64,000 nucleotides of DNA from Chionis minor (GCA_013398295.1 VZSF01010489.1:229207-293206), one strand, 5' to 3'. Counted from the stretch's first letter, positions 12,430-26,303 are shown. The notes: generated by a model from the letters alone, not told the origin. Numbers and translations are program-made.

Positions 12430-13650
12430 GTTTCTAATAAACTAAGAAACTTTTTTGACTTTCATGATGTACATATGGCCGTTAATTTCAATGTCATGTT
12501 ATGATTTTTGGCTGAGCCAACAGTACGTATGTATGGATGGAAGCAAGCAAAACAAATGCATTTCGTATTCAAATTTATACAACTCCATACATTTTTATGC
12601 TGTTTATTTGAAAATTAATTTTGGCTCAGGCCTTAGAGACAGCAAATGTTGTCAAGATTTGAGGGCTACCTGAAAAGCCTTGGGGACAGCATTACCCTTA
12701 TGCATAAGAAACAGCAAAATAAAATAAAAATAAATGAATTTCCAAATACGTCATGGCTAATCCCTTGAGCTGACCTACAAATGAATTATAGAGGGTTTGC
12801 TACAGGACTGAGTAGATCTTGTGATTTCACTGAGAGATTTATCTTATTTTCCAACTTATTTTCATATCTTATTTCCTTTTCTTTTAGAATTAGACTGTAA
12901 ATAAAAGAGCTAAGACCGAATGAAGCTCCCTTTCACCGCACTCATATTGGATTGATAAATTAAAATAGTGAGATGAGTTTTGTATGACCCATCCTCGAGG
13001 ATTTGGGAAATTTAGCCGATGCAAAACAAGGCATTAATTTGGAGAGGCCTAGCTACTTACAATGCTTAGTATTCTGACAATGATGAATGGCATCATTCCA
13101 AGCAAATGGTAATTTCACTTTTTGTGACAGTACTTTAGAGCAAAACCGACTTTCTTCACACAAAGAATTTGCAATCCTATTGAACAGAGGCTGTACCTGA
13201 ATATCAGAAATCCTTCATTGTTTAAGTATCATCTGATATTCTTGATTGGCTCCAGACTGAAGGTTGCAGTTGAATTAGGGAGAACGGAGGTTAAGTCCTA
13301 ACCTTGAAAGATTTAGCAGCCATTGAAACACTGCCTTTGGGCACTTATTGGCCTGTATTTATCAAAAAACTTTTCAATTCAATGAGGGGAGGGAGAAAAC
13401 ACAAAACTTGTCACATTCATCAAGTGAAGCCACTGGAAAGACATCTACAGAAGAACACCCAAAAAGCATAATCTTTCAGAAGAGCTGATAGAAATGGTAA
13501 TTGGATGGGATGAAGAATAATACTTCTAAAGCAGGGGTATAGAGAATATCGCTAAAAAATCAAGGTCAGGAGAAGAGAATGTATCCTTTTCAACTTAATA
13601 AAACTTACGCTTGCCTTTTGTATTGCGGAAAACATTCCAGGTACCATCTC
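12430..13650. other. AT-rich repeat-free block, candidate enhancer region
   Basis: A stretch of clearly AT-rich sequence with no simple repeats or recognisable transposons and no reading frame of note. It contains several TAAT-type homeodomain cores (for example in the 12485 and 12735 areas). This composition is typical of conserved non-coding elements around developmental genes. Conservation was not tested, so the functional reading is inference. Confidence 0.3.
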
Positions 13651-16600
13651 TAATTTATTTCTGCACAAACACTTCTGAGTGAAAACAGAATTACAGACAA
13701 ACTGGAAGTATGTTTTCTTTTAGCATACGTGCAGCAAACATAAAAGCATTGTTAGCAGATACAATCGGGGGGGGGGAAACCACAACACAAAACAAACTCC
13801 AGGACTTCCCTATTATTTAGAAATGTGGCTCAGCCTTCAGAAACACAGAGAGCATCTTTAAAAAAACATCTCCCTAAGGCACTCGAAAGCCACCTTCTAT
13901 GATTGGCAAAGAGCACTGACATTGTCTCCTAAACAGGGAACAGAAATGATGAATCATAAAAACTTGATTGCACTTCTTCCTGCCTCCTTACTAACAAGCT
14001 AATCAGAGACCACGAAGCGAGTGTCATGTGTAAACGGATGAGTTGTACAGGGATGCTATATTGTCCCATTTTTATCTTGCACAAACACCTCTGGCTTGAA
14101 CTTTGAAGGCTTTTGGCACATTTCTCAGGTTTTGTATCAGGGGTCCTATCCAGCTGGTGAAGAAGGGGAAATACTGAAGTACTGTGTCGCTCTGCTCGCC
14201 GGAGTTGCACGGATGCAGGTGTCTCCTTACTGACGAAGACATCAGCTAAGGGGAAAAAAATCTGCAAAAGGTCAGTATCTACAGACATGAAGTCTCCAGG
14301 CAGCTCTCTAAACAGTTAACAGAAACAGCACCTACTACCAAAACATCCCCATAAATAACTCCCGTAATGAAAGTAGAGATGAAAGCATTTGTTAATTTTC
14401 CATAGTCTGGGGAATTTGGCTATCGATGCCTATTAATCCAGGAAATATAGCATTATATCTGTCAAGAGCTTCTCAGGATGTAGGGCTGGAGGAATAACCT
14501 ATGATTTGTGCTGACAACATTTTCTTCACCAGACCATGTAGTGTATTTTAGGGTTACGGTGCATTTGGCAACAGCATTGACTAATCTGCTCAGGGCACTA
14601 TTGCTCATCACTGAGGCTCTCCCGCTCCAAGGTGCCTGAAAAGCAGCCTTTGCCAACCAGAACTGCAGGTGGTCCCCACCTAAAAAACCATCACCTGCAA
14701 CACATGGCAGGGGTAGGTCAGCGAAGACACACTGACACGATGAAAACTGCAACGGAGCACAAAAATACATAGCAGCAGCCCCAAAATCTGTAATTTGGGG
14801 CGAAACCTACCATCTGTTCTTCAACACCTTGACATCAAGAAAGCAGTTACCGGGATGCCCTGGTGTGCCTAGGCATTTGTGGACATATGGTACGTTTTAC
14901 CATTAACTGCAAATTTCCTTGCTTTTATTGTTTTCTGTCACAAGCATAATGTTTCCTTTAATGCACATTTGTTGCGTGAACGTATTTATTATACGTTGCG
15001 TGTTTTTCCCAGCCGCTCCCCACTTCTCCTTCGCTTTCTTGGTCTCCACACTGGTCCAGGCCATACCCGGCAAGGCCCCATCCTGGGGATGCCAACTGCC
15101 CTGCAGAACTTCGGGCATTCATTTCAGCATTAAAAATTCTACATCCCATGACAGGGGTCTGCACTCCAGGCTCTGTGTTTTCCTCCATGTTGCTCAAAAA
15201 CCCCTTTAAATCACCATCCAACAAGTATTTCTCCTCTACACTCCTCCTCAGCACATGGACCTGCCAAGTGTCCCCATGCTCTGCACCACCCTACAGACGA
15301 CCAATCTCCTCAAGTAATTTCTTAAGCATTTTATTTTCCTGCCCAAACCAGATGGGATGTGTCTTTGCCCCATGTCTGCACCATGCTGGGTCTCCTCCGT
15401 CGTCCCACCATCATAACCCCAGGGAGAAAACCAGCAGCTCAAGGGAAAAGTCAGTTATATTCCTGGGAACTCAGTCTCACACAATTCCTACACGGTCACA
15501 GCTGAGGCAAACCCACATCCACCTCAGTGTCTCTGAAAGAGCCAGGGAAAGACTTTTCAGGACATGACCTGTAACTACAGAGGTACAAACTGGATGGCCA
15601 CAGTCCACACGGTGATGGTGAGACTGGAATGGTCACGCTATCGGTGATGAAAGAAAGAGGTATTTACAAGATCAGTGCTTTTCGGTAAAAGCTGACTGCA
15701 AGCATCTAGAAAATTAAATATATACTAGCCATAAAAAGAGCTAACCTCTTAAACCCACAACAGGGAAAAAAAATATTCAGTAAAATTCCTGTATCACCTG
15801 CAACTATTTGGAGGCAGATCTTACATCTACGCAATCCTCAGAGCTGCCCTTTCATATCAGTGCAAGTTTTGACCAAGCAGAAGTTGAGCAAACACCTCAG
15901 GATTTGGCCTTCCGATGTTTAGCAACCAATCTTAATTTAGAGCGTACATTTCCCAAAATACATTAAAAGTGTAAGTTAAGTCTTTACTACAGCAGGCTCC
16001 AGGAAAGCAAAGTAAACAGGTCATTATTTGTGGCAATGGTGGCGTGTGTGATTTTCCAAAAAAAGGCTGGTTTGTGGGAAATCGCTGAATTAATCGCTAC
16101 CCCGCATAAAAGGGGTATATTCTACAATGATTTCAGCACGCTTCTATGAATTTATTTATCCCCCTGATGCCACCTGTTTCGCTGCCAGTTCCTCCAGCCA
16201 CATACCGAGGCATCGCTGGGGGGGTCAAACCAGGAAAATTCCTGGGGACCATCTGCTTATTCATAACCCCCAAACCCATATTTCCATCCCAGCATCATAT
16301 CCGCCCTTATCGCGGGGCATTGTGCACTAACGACCATTATTTAATTAACAGATGAAGAAGCCCTGAAAGCCGCGCCGGCAGATTTTGAACTTGATCTTCT
16401 CTCATTTGCTGTCATGCAAGACCAGATAAATGACAAGTATTTCGAGAGTCTGCAAAGGCCCTTTAGAACAGCTGCACAGGCTTCACCCCTTCTTTGCAGC
16501 AGGTTTCTCACTTAAGAAAAAAACACGCTTCATTACATCGCCTCTTACTTGAGCTGCAAGGGTCTATTCAAGGAAGATAAGCCTCTTAGAAATGAAGTAG

Positions 16601-18715
16601 CGTTGAATTTAGGTTTTGAGTGACAGGAGGAAGGTTTATCCATTCAGCAGACAATACTGCTTTCTCTGCATTAATCTAGGAGGCGGACAATGATCTGTTT
16701 TTTAGGCAGCATCTCATCTCTTTTCCCACAGCAGAAGGTGATTAGAGTTCGGAAGCAGGGACTGTGAAAGAAAGGCGAGCGCTATCTCCCCAGCCCTCCT
16801 GTTTCCTGAGCGGGCAGGAGGGAAGTTCTCGGCCAAGTGCATCAATCACGGGGCTTGGCGCTCAGGATGTGCCGCTCGGTCGGGGGCTGACAGGGGGCTG
16901 GCAGGTGAGGGCACGGACACCCCGGCAAGCCCCAGCCCCGGTATCTCTGCAGATAAACACAGGGGTTCACCCGAAGGAGCTTCATAACCCCACGTGTCTC
17001 GCATTTGGGACGGGGCAGTACCTCCCCGCTATGAGCCCAGGGGAGGTAATAGGTGTCAGAAAACACTTTTCCCTAAGTGGGGGATTGCTTATCAGCAACG
17101 AGCGTCAGCATTTCTCAGCTCACCCCTGCCAGCAGCCTTCCGTGCTGGCTGGCAGCTCCACCCAGGCCATCTCCCAGCACTCACAAAGAGGGACGCGCTG
17201 GTCCAGCTTTGCAAAGAGGAGAACCGAGAAGCAGATTCTCCTGGGATCTCAGCAGCAGAATGATTGAACCCAGAAATTAGGGCTCTCCCTTTCCTCCCCG
17301 GGACCTCCCACCCAACCAAAGGGGCCGGGAGCCAGCTTGGGGACCCCGCTCACCCCACGCCCACTCGTGTAACGATGCTGAAAAAGAGCTACAACTTTTT
17401 TGAGTCTCCCATCACCTCCATTTTCCATGTTCAAGGAGCAACCAGCAATTTCAGCCAATTCTCCAGCAGGAGAAGCGAGCTACCAGGAGCCACGAGAGAG
17501 CGGCAGGGCCACAACCTGCTCAGCAGCACTGGCATTTCTCTCTGCTTTTCCAAGACCTGTGCCCCCAGCTGTCAGGCTGGAGGGGTTTTAAGCATTTCAG
17601 CTTTTCAAGCACACATGCATAGGCATGAACAGGCACGGCAGCCAGAGAGGCAAGTATACCGAAGTATAAATAAATACACCACACAAATACCACGGTTTGT
17701 GCTGATACTCAGGACAAGACATCAAGCTTTCCAAACAGAATTACTAAACTATCCATACACGCATCTTCCTACGCACAAAATAACCTGCAACTTCAACCAT
17801 TTTCTTTAGGTAATCACTACAGCACCTAAATCTTCATAAATTAATGTTGCAAATACTGACTAACCATAGAAATCAGGTTTCTTGTCCCCAGTTGACAGGG
17901 AACCAGGCAGAGGTCGTGCTCGTAACTGAAGGCTGTCACAACCCACCAGGGAATATCAGGACTGAAAAAGCCAGACCAAGGCACATTGGAGACCCCACCT
18001 CTATCTGCCCAGGGACCTCCTTGGAGCCCAGTGAGCAAACCCAAGTCCACATGAGCTGAGCAGTTAAAAACTTTTTTTTAAAAAAAAAAAAAAACAACCT
18101 TCCTAAAAGTATTTCTGACATTTTATGTAACACCCCGTGGATGCTATCTTTAAATAAGCAAATCCTCTGTAAGACAAAGAACATTTTCTACATCAGGAGG
18201 ACTTTGTTGTGTCCCAGAGCAAAGCAGCTAAAGGGAATCCTTTTTCATCGCCAGGACGCTCTGAATAACTTTTAAGGGGCAACACAGCAACCCTCGCTCC
18301 TGTTAGCAACAGCCCACCGATCAAAATGCAGCGTGTTGCAGAAACACGGCAAACCTTCCACAAATAAGGAGCGTATTGACACATTTTCTCTTCACCCCTT
18401 TGTGCTAAGCCTGTGTAACTGCGCTTCGGTGAATGGCTTTTTTGTTATTCTTATCTCCGCGCCTCAAAATTCCTCAAAACACATCTGTCATGGCACAGCT
18501 TGAGAGCCAGCCCCGAACAACTCCGGTGTCACAGCTCTCCTATCTCCTCTCCAACCTCCCAGGTGGGAAGAAGTTTGCACAGACATTTCTTTTGCTCATC
18601 GGAGCATGGCTGGCGTGCCGAGTCAGCACCGCACAGACCCACGTCCTCCCCTTTTTTGTGGGTTTTTTTCTTCTCCCCCCTCCCGCCTTTTTTATTTTTT
18701 TTTTTAAAGGGACTT
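13651..18715. other. Unique non-coding DNA with short homopolymers
   Basis: Nothing recognisable as a gene. A G10 run lies at 13767-13776. The longest reading frames (about 181 codons at 17264-17809 and 167 codons at 16764-17267) overlap each other in different frames and show no domain, signal peptide or family resemblance. The sequence at 16.8-17.6 kb is moderately GC-rich. A pyrimidine-rich stretch at 18645-18714 closes the segment. Confidence 0.55.
18072..18094. repeat. T8-A15 low-complexity foldback
   Basis: Eight T run directly into fifteen A, forming a perfect A/T snapback. This is common in neutral vertebrate DNA and is unlikely to be functional. Confidence 0.7.
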
Positions 18716-19480
18716 AATTGCTTCATTTCAGATGTTATGTTTAACCTCAGGAAATGGTACTATAGACATGGCAAACAACTTTCTGGTTGTTTCCAATCAG
18801 TACCATATTATAAAGTACAGCCAGTTAAGAATCCTATTCATTTTCTTGCCCTGTCATCTTGATCTTATTTGAATGTCTGGGGAGCAGGAGGTGCTCGCTC
18901 GGCCCCGCGTTTCAGAAGTGGGGGCAGGAGCGTCTGTGCAATGTGTTAGAGACACTGAAAGTTTTCATTTTGACTCCTTAATGAGAGCGACCTTTGCCAC
19001 GGGCTGATGAGTTCCATACCTGTCCTGGTGTGTTTTCTGAAAACATTTGACACTGCTCGCAGGTTTGACGGGGATATGACTAATGAAGTCTTGGTATAAA
19101 AATAATGGGCTGCAATTGCAAGTCATTTGTGTGAAACCAAACTCCTTAAAAACTTGTCTCTGCTCACTTTCTGTTTTCCAAATGAGTCAATAATACGAAT
19201 CAGATGGCTTGAAGGAATAGACCCCCAAATATTTCCTCTCTCCCTTCTATAAATTAGCTGCCATTTTGTGCAATTTTTGTTGCCTCCAGGCACGGTTTAA
19301 ATTGGACTGTAGTTACTAAATTGCTGGAGCTATTGCAAAATGTGTAGGCTAATACATAATACCTTGTTTTTGTTAAATGTATAGTAACAGCTCTTCTTGT
19401 GAGGTCAAGAGGCCCAGGCTGCTACTACTTAGAATGCATAACAATTTTATGTAAAGTAACGGGGAGGCAGGCAGGAGCGT
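18716..19480. promoter_or_regulatory. Candidate conserved non-coding element(s)
   Basis: AT-rich unique sequence with no repeats and a high density of transcription-factor-like words. These include ACTTAATTGC near 18712, CTCCTTAATGAG near 18975, AATGAGTCAATAATACG near 19180 (an AP-1-like TGAGTCA with TAAT), and CCATTTTGTGC near 19261. Sequence of this texture typically marks enhancers in gene deserts. The class is inferred from composition only, and no target gene can be named. Confidence 0.35.
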
Positions 19481-20246
19481 GTGTTTCTGCTGCAACTTTT
19501 AAATAATAAAAAAAATGTACGTATTGTTTTCACCTTGTCTTTTTTTTTTTTAATCTGCTGCAAGGGCAGAGGGATGCCTGCTGCCCCACGGTGCCTTGCC
19601 TTCAGTCCCTGCTCTGGGACTCACCCGTGGGCCCGGGGAAGGCATCGGGACTGTCCCAGTCACATTAAGGAAGGCCATTTCAGAGACACGTCACCCTGGC
19701 TCATCCTCCACCAAGAAAGTTTAAATTCTGTTTTTAATTGAATAGTTACATCATTAATCTAACCACCTGGGTAGTCAGCTTAGAATATATAGGATGCCAC
19801 AATGTCAACAACAAAAATTTCCTGGAAACTCATGAACTGGAGTATAGACATGGCACAACTGGATGTACCACTGACTCTTCCAATTTTAGCATCAGTACTG
19901 ATAGCTTGTATTTTTCTTTAAGCCGCAGCTCTTGGAGTCATGTGAATATATGAGGACTTTAACTCTCTATTAGAAGCAACAGCTTACAACATGACAGAAG
20001 AATGCCTGAAACTCTTATCCAAGCTACTTTAGGAACTCAAAACCTTGAGAAGAGCAAATACAAGCCCATGTGCTTTGATTTCCATGCTTCCAAGACACCC
20101 GATTCATGATTTTTGATTGCCAGAAACTGGAAAACCTGTTACAATGGTTATGAAAACTTCGGTCATAAACTATGCTGACTGCTTTTAATCCAGGCTGACC
20201 ACTGTTTGATGACAGAAGGTCCATACAGGTCCTAACTTTCCCTAAC

Positions 20247-20276
20247 ATATATGTGTGTGTGTATATATATATATAT
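20247..20276. repeat. (TA/TG) microsatellite
   Basis: An alternating purine-pyrimidine run, ATATATGTGTGTGTGT then (AT)n, about 30 bases. It is a short microsatellite likely to vary in length between individuals. Confidence 0.85.
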
Positions 20277-20572
20277 TCCCACATAAATTATTTTAAATCC
20301 TGCCCCCCGTGGAAAAAAAAAAAATTCTGCTGGATGCAAAACGGGGAAAATAAATATGTAACGGAGGTGTAGTCATGCATTTTAGTGCGCTAGTGGAAAA
20401 AGGGTTTATATTGTATGGTTTTAGAGCCCACGTGGACTAGAAGGGGCCACCACCCGGATTTTTGTTTGATGTTGAAACACACAATCAAGTTATTTTATAT
20501 AAGATACTATTTTAGCCACATTTGGATAGGCAATTGAAAGGCAAAGGTCAACATTTTTCCTTCAGTTCAGGG

Positions 20573-20600
20573 ATATATATATACACACACACACACCACA
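20573..20600. repeat. (AT)n(AC)n compound microsatellite
   Basis: ATATATATATAC followed by (AC)n, about 28 bases, then more CA-rich sequence with alternating purines and pyrimidines to about 20660. Alternating purine-pyrimidine runs can adopt Z-DNA in vitro. No function is implied. Confidence 0.85.
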
Positions 20601-23600
20601 CAAGTACAAACACACATTGTGCTCATGTACGTGCGCATATATGTGCGTGAGTGTTATGAAAGTGTGGAAGAAATAATCCGCACAGGTTACAGACATTTCC
20701 CATTACAACCTGTGAGTGTTCTCATTATACCAACGCTCATTTGCACTCAAAACATGCAAAGTTAAGAACATGCGTAAACTTTTGCAGGACCAGGGCTTAA
20801 GTACACACTCAACCTGACGCTCCAGGTTTGGACATGCTGTTCTTCAGCCCTAGAACAAACGCAAAGCTTCATCCAACTAAATATAGCCAGTATACAAGAG
20901 ATTTTGTTTTGTTTTGTTTAGCAGCTCCCCTGTGACCCAACAGAAGTTACGAAACCAAATGAATGTAATAGAGCGTTCATTCCCTGCTTATTGATGTTGC
21001 CTCGCCCTTGGGCATATTTGCAAAATTTCCTTCTACATAATAAAAAATGGCATGTCACTTGGTGTGGCCAGCGGGACTGTGGACCAGCTCTAGTCAAACA
21101 CAGAGGCTATTTGCTGTTAAGTGCCTGCTGCTCCTTCGTGACAAAGGTATTCCTGGACTCAGGTAAAGGTGATATTCTTCTCCGCTGAATCTCGGTGAGG
21201 ATGGTACAAGAGTTTGTTGGTGGTGTTGCCCAGAGATAGGACAGTCTCTTTGTGGAAAGTTTGCTCACAACACAAACCCACCCTGTTAAGCGGACTCAGA
21301 GCTACCCCTGGAAGAGCCACATGTCCCATTTCATCATCTTTTTTTCCTGCATAAACAAACATATCTACCATCACCAGCATTTCCTTGCCTCCAAACCCCA
21401 GTGGCTACCACTGAAAGGAACACAGGAGAAATCATCCCACATGCAGCTCAGCAGCAATAGTGAGAGACCAGAAACCACAGAGCCCACTTTTTGCTGTCTT
21501 CGTTCAAGGACTCACTGATAAATCCCCATTAGCCAGATGAAGTTGCTTTGCTCCTGTCCTCCCACATCCTGTGCAGACACAGCCCAGCCCTGGAACAAGA
21601 CAACTCCAACACCCAAGTGCTCCAGGACCCCACGTCTCCTTCCAGGCAGCACCCACCTCACCTCCATGTAGGAAGGAGACCTGGTACACAGCGAGTGCTC
21701 CTCCAGGTGCCAACATCACACAAAATGAACAATAACCACAAACTCCAGCATTCTTATCTCTATAGCTGCCAGCTTCTGTGGTCGGAGGGCATCTCACCTA
21801 GGTTTAGGGAAGGCACTTCTTTGCAGGTGGTCATCCAGCCTCTCTGCAGTCCATGGAAGAAGACACGCTGGAGACCTCACCCCAGATGGGCGGGCTCACT
21901 ATGGTCTTTTCACTGTCACCCACCAAGGGAACTTTGACTGCCACATCAAGCTGGATACCAAATGCTCAGACAGCTTGAGCTAGCCAAGGTGAATCTCACC
22001 CTGTGTGGCAACCTACAGGGAAGTTCTCTCGTCCTTGCCTGTTTCAAAACCTCTCATATTTTCCTTCAAAATACATGGTATCAGCTATGGCAGAGAGAGG
22101 GTCCTGGGCCAAATTGTCCCACTCACTGTGGGATTTTCTACTTTCTGAGCTCCGTCTTTGTTTTTGCTGGCTCAGGTTCGCTTATAGGTAACTCTGCATG
22201 TGTTTTCGCGCTCCCTGTGAACCACAGTGCACATTGTAGCTAAACCTAATTCGCCGTTCGGGTACAAATGGGTAATTAGACATCCACTCCTTCCAACAGT
22301 TGTGCCAGCAGTTTAAAGCGAGTACGGAATTACTAGGTTAAAATTGCACCTTACACCTTCACACCAGCTCTGAAAAGGCTGGTCCCAGGACCTTGGACAT
22401 TACATAAATATATGCACAGCCAGGAGGAAAATGGTGCAAGCCAGCCAGGATTCTTTTTAATATATCTCCTTAATTCAAGGGGCCCATTATATATAGTGCT
22501 CAGGACGGGAAAAGGAAGACTTGTACCCACTCGGGGGCGGGGGGGAGCATGGTTTAGCCACCAACTTTCCTTTTTGCTCACACAAGGGCTAATTCATAGG
22601 TTAAGTGGAGGATTATAGATGATAGAAATGCAGCAGCCCTTTTCCTTTCCTCCCCATGCTTTTCATGTAAAGAAGGCTTCTCTCATCCCTTCTGCAAAAG
22701 TGTCGACACATTTCCATAGCTCTGTGAGAGGACCTGCCATTTCTGTCACTCCACTACCCCTTGTCCCTTTGTCCCCACAGCATCTTATTTCAGCTTGGAG
22801 AAGAATAATTCACGGCTTCAGAAGATAAGACCAGATTTCCTAGGAAATACTTCTGTAAGAAAAGCCTGGACTGTAACCATGCTCACGATAACGTGAGCCC
22901 GGTCCTCTTTTTCACTGATTTGTGAGAGTTTTGCTACCAACTTTAAAAGAAGCAAAATCAGCCCTTTGCAAGATGTCCTTTTCAAAGCAGCATCTTGCTT
23001 AGCACGACGGCACTTGCAAAGCCACCAGGCACCTTGGAGGGCATTTTGTCAGTGGGAACAAGATGACAATGTGGAAATTTAAGCATTGGCCAAATATCAG
23101 CCTGCCCCCCCGGTACCCAGCTGTACTGTCCCGTCAGCATAACTGTTTGTCTTTGCCTGGCAAAACTACAACTAGATAGCAAGTAAATGCTTAGAAAAAT
23201 TAAACAAATTGTTACAAATTAAGGGATTAAGGCTACAAAGACTCACGCTGAAAACAAATATGTGCATGAACAGACACCCCCATTGGGCTGCTCACGACCC
23301 AAAGTTACCAAATGGAGCAAAATTGCAACCACAGGTTTGCTTAAAAGAAAACTCTGTGGGATTTTGACACCCTGAAAACATAGCAAAAGCTGCAGACAGA
23401 CCCCTTACGCATTTGTGCGTATGTTGCATCTCAGGAACAACACACACACGCTGTGGATTGCTGCATTTTTCATAGTAAACGATTGTATGTTGTTGAGCAC
23501 AACAGTAAACAAAGCTCTGATATAAAGCTCACGTAACTTTTTTGCTGGCATGAAAATTAAGTCTTCCCTGAGCCTTCCAGTAACTTAAACATTTTCCTTT

Positions 23601-25001
23601 GATAGTTTCCCTTTTGTTTCTTTCAATTTTGTTTGTTTTAAAGAAATACTTGGAATTTTAGCACAGGATCTGCGAGTTGCCTTTTTTCTCGACTCCTCCC
23701 TGTTAAAACCTTGACTCCTTTTTAAGTGCACAACAGAGATATTTGCTGGGTTCCCAGAGGGAAAGAGGAAACAGAAAAAAGTTAATTTGAAAAATGTATT
23801 TTTTTGTGGGGGATAAACGCACATTCCACACTTGTTCTGGGTAAGACAAATTGGCATCTTACATAAAAGAAGCTCTTTGGGTTTTGAAGAGTGAAGTGGG
23901 GAACTAAAAATGTCCTTTCATTAAAAAAAAAAAAGTTTGGGATCATCTATCCATGTTTTTTCATGTATTTTCTATGGAAACATGGCCAGAGCTCACAGTT
24001 TCCACCTTAGGTACATTTTCCCTAGTTAATTAAACCCTCTTTTCCCATATGACAAATGGGCCCTTCTCAGGAAAGGGCACGATTGCAGGAGCGGGTGAAG
24101 TCAAAGAGGGCATTCTTAGTGATTGGACATGAAATACGGACTTTGAAAACACAGAGATTTTGAATGCAGAGAGGGAATAACTTACTGCATCCTCAGGGTA
24201 AAGATAATTTATGCATCCTTTGCCTAAGTGAGTTTTCTCTATCTGTTTATTTTGGGTTTAAAAAGTCTATTTATCTGGTTGGGCGTACTTTTAAAAATGT
24301 ACTTCCCACGGCCCTCCTCTTCTATACAGCGCTCGCATGTTTCCCAAGCCAAATTCATTAGAAATATTGCCTCGATGATATGTGAGCTTTCAAACGTGGC
24401 ATGCTTGCAGAGAGAGCACGGGCACTGATGGCCTGAGTTTGGGGCCAGTGTCTCTTACCAACCCCAAAAGTGCCATTGCAAACTGCCAAAGTACAGGATA
24501 CAAAAACCATTAATTACCAGAGGGGGGACCTAAAAAATTCTGAAATATTTTATATTTAATGAGATATTGGGCTTGGTGCTCCAGGCCGTGTTTTCAAACA
24601 CTTTTTTTCCACAAGCAGTGCTGGAAACTCACTGTATTTTAAATGAAAATTGGGGTTGTCCCAGTTGTTTTCCCTATAAAGGCTGGGGCAGGGAGGTGTC
24701 ACCGGCTGAAGCTCACAGCCTGCAGGAAAACTTGTGAGGTTTCTTCCTTTCATCAGAGGCACATTGAGCATCAGGGAAACAACAAGTATTGAGCTGAGGA
24801 ACTGGGGCAAAACACAGGGCACAGATACAGACAGAGATACTGAATATATTCAAGAGGTACCAAATATATTTACAAATCTATTTAATTCCTCCCAACATCC
24901 TAGAGCTCAAGCACCATTTATTTCCTTAGCAGTGCTGTTTCTTCTTAGTTCAGATAGAGCAAGTTCCTCTAGCCTAAAAGAGGAACTAATATGAGCACAA
25001 G

Positions 25002-25026
25002 AAAAAAAAAAAAAAAAAAAAAAAAA
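25002..25026. repeat. Poly(A) tract of 25 A
   Basis: An uninterrupted A run. No retroelement body is recognisable on its left side. Confidence 0.85.
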
Positions 25027-25161
25027 CACCAACAAAAGACTAAACCAAGAAACAAACCTATTCTTGATGTAGTCCAAGTAACTTCCAAATAACTTGGCTT
25101 GCATGGGGTTCAGAGGGCACTTGCATAAGAAAAAACAAAAATCCCGGCAGAAACCATGACT

Positions 25162-25235
25162 GACCATGGTCTTGGACAAATTCTCCTATCTCTGCTTCCC
25201 CATTTTGCAAAATGAAGCCATTATAAAGTCTTCTG
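25162..25235 (+). repeat. MIR-like remnant
   Basis: CTTGGACAAATTCTC, then TCTCTGCTTCCCC, then ATTTTGCAAAATGAAG, follows the order of the 3' half of MIR. That half has a 'cttgggcaagt' block, a 'tctctgtgcctcagtttcccc' block and a 'atctgtaaaatggg' block. Three blocks in the right order and spacing make chance unlikely. The copy is much diverged, so it is old. Confidence 0.6.
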
Positions 25236-25239
25236 ATGC

Positions 25240-26197
25240 ACAGTGGAAAAATCTGTGTCAGCTAGCGACACAAATACTCCCAGCCTACTGAGTTCAGTTA
25301 CTAAATTCTGTACATTTTTGGGGTGGAACCTTTTATATTCTACCAGGCATTAAACTATGCATTAAAATGCCTGGTCCACTTTTAAATATAGCAGTCCCTC
25401 ACTGATTCAGATCATCCTCCTACTGAATTCATAGGATTTCTCTCTGTTGATCGGGTGCTTGTACTTCAGAAAGGCGGCGGAAAATTTCTGTTCAGGTGAG
25501 CACGGGTGGAAAGTAACCAGTTAGAAAAGACGGTCACGTACCAGTGCGATTTAAAATTAAGAACTTAACATTTTTGGAAATAAGGGACTAGCATGGCTGC
25601 CAGTCTTCCTCCGGTTCTACAGCGATGCAGCGGTGCAGAGGGAATGCAGAGACTGGCCACGATCAGAGCTGAGACGCACTATTCACCGGTGGTTTAATCT
25701 AAAAAACATCCGAACCCATCACACAACACGTGAGAAAACAGAGCAGAAGTTTGTACCGTAGAAATACAGAGGATTCTGGCACAATCCCATTTTCTGTACG
25801 TATCGGAAGTGATTTCCAGCACGTGGCCAGCGGTGCACCCCACCACCTGCAGCACACACGCCGCCCCACCACACACAACGCGAGTGGTGAGTTTCCAAGA
25901 GACCCCGCACCTCTCTTCTGATGGTCAGTTAAGTTTTCTCGAGGGAAACACTGTCCTGCTTGTTCCTCACCCCAATTTATCCCCAAACAGCGGTGCTTGC
26001 ACCTCCCGCTGCAGCGACGAGGGGTCCTTGGAGGTAAGTCACCCCTCGCGTGAGCTACCAAGGGGGATGCTAACTGCTCCCTTCTGGTCATTGCTACTTA
26101 ATAAGTATTGGGAACAGGAAAAAATAGGCCTAAAACCAGGAATAAGCCCGAGACAGCTCTTTTCTGCCATGCCTTAGGGACTGTAAAACACACTGGC
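25240..26197. other. Unique non-coding DNA
   Basis: I see no gene, repeat or CpG island. Three overlapping reading frames of 60-130 codons around 25.7-26.2 kb, on both strands, show no family resemblance. Confidence 0.55.
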
Positions 26198-26303
26198 AAA
26201 ATCAGGCCCCATTCCCGCAGCCCTTCCTCGGGAGGCAGCAGGACTACTTGCATGAGTTGGCAACTACTTGCACAGCCAAAGAGCTGCAGGATCAGGCCCT
26301 TAA
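26198..26303. repeat. Ancient foldback repeat fragment
   Basis: It begins AAATCAGGCCCC and ends TGCAGGATCAGGCCCTTAA. The interior holds GGACTACTTGCATGAGT and CAACTACTTGCAC. The same words ('gatcaggccc', 'actact-cayatgagt', 'tgcaggatcagggcc') occur in a repeat I recognise as common in turtle, crocodile and bird genomes, but I cannot assign a database name with confidence. The GATCAGGCCC words at both ends show its near-palindromic design. It is a decayed non-autonomous element without coding capacity. Confidence 0.6.

Larger units (their letters stand above)
19481..25140. other. Unique non-coding DNA with microsatellites
   Basis: No recognised gene. It contains the TA/TG and TA/CA microsatellites at 20.2-20.6 kb, a G-rich patch at 22530-22544 and a 25 base poly(A) at 25002-25026. 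Reading frames reach about 129 codons without domain content. Confidence 0.55.

Noticed and set aside
17264..17809. 181-codon plus-strand reading frame
   Set aside because: No domain, and it runs from GC-rich into AT-rich DNA without any change expected of a real coding region. Competing frames overlap it.
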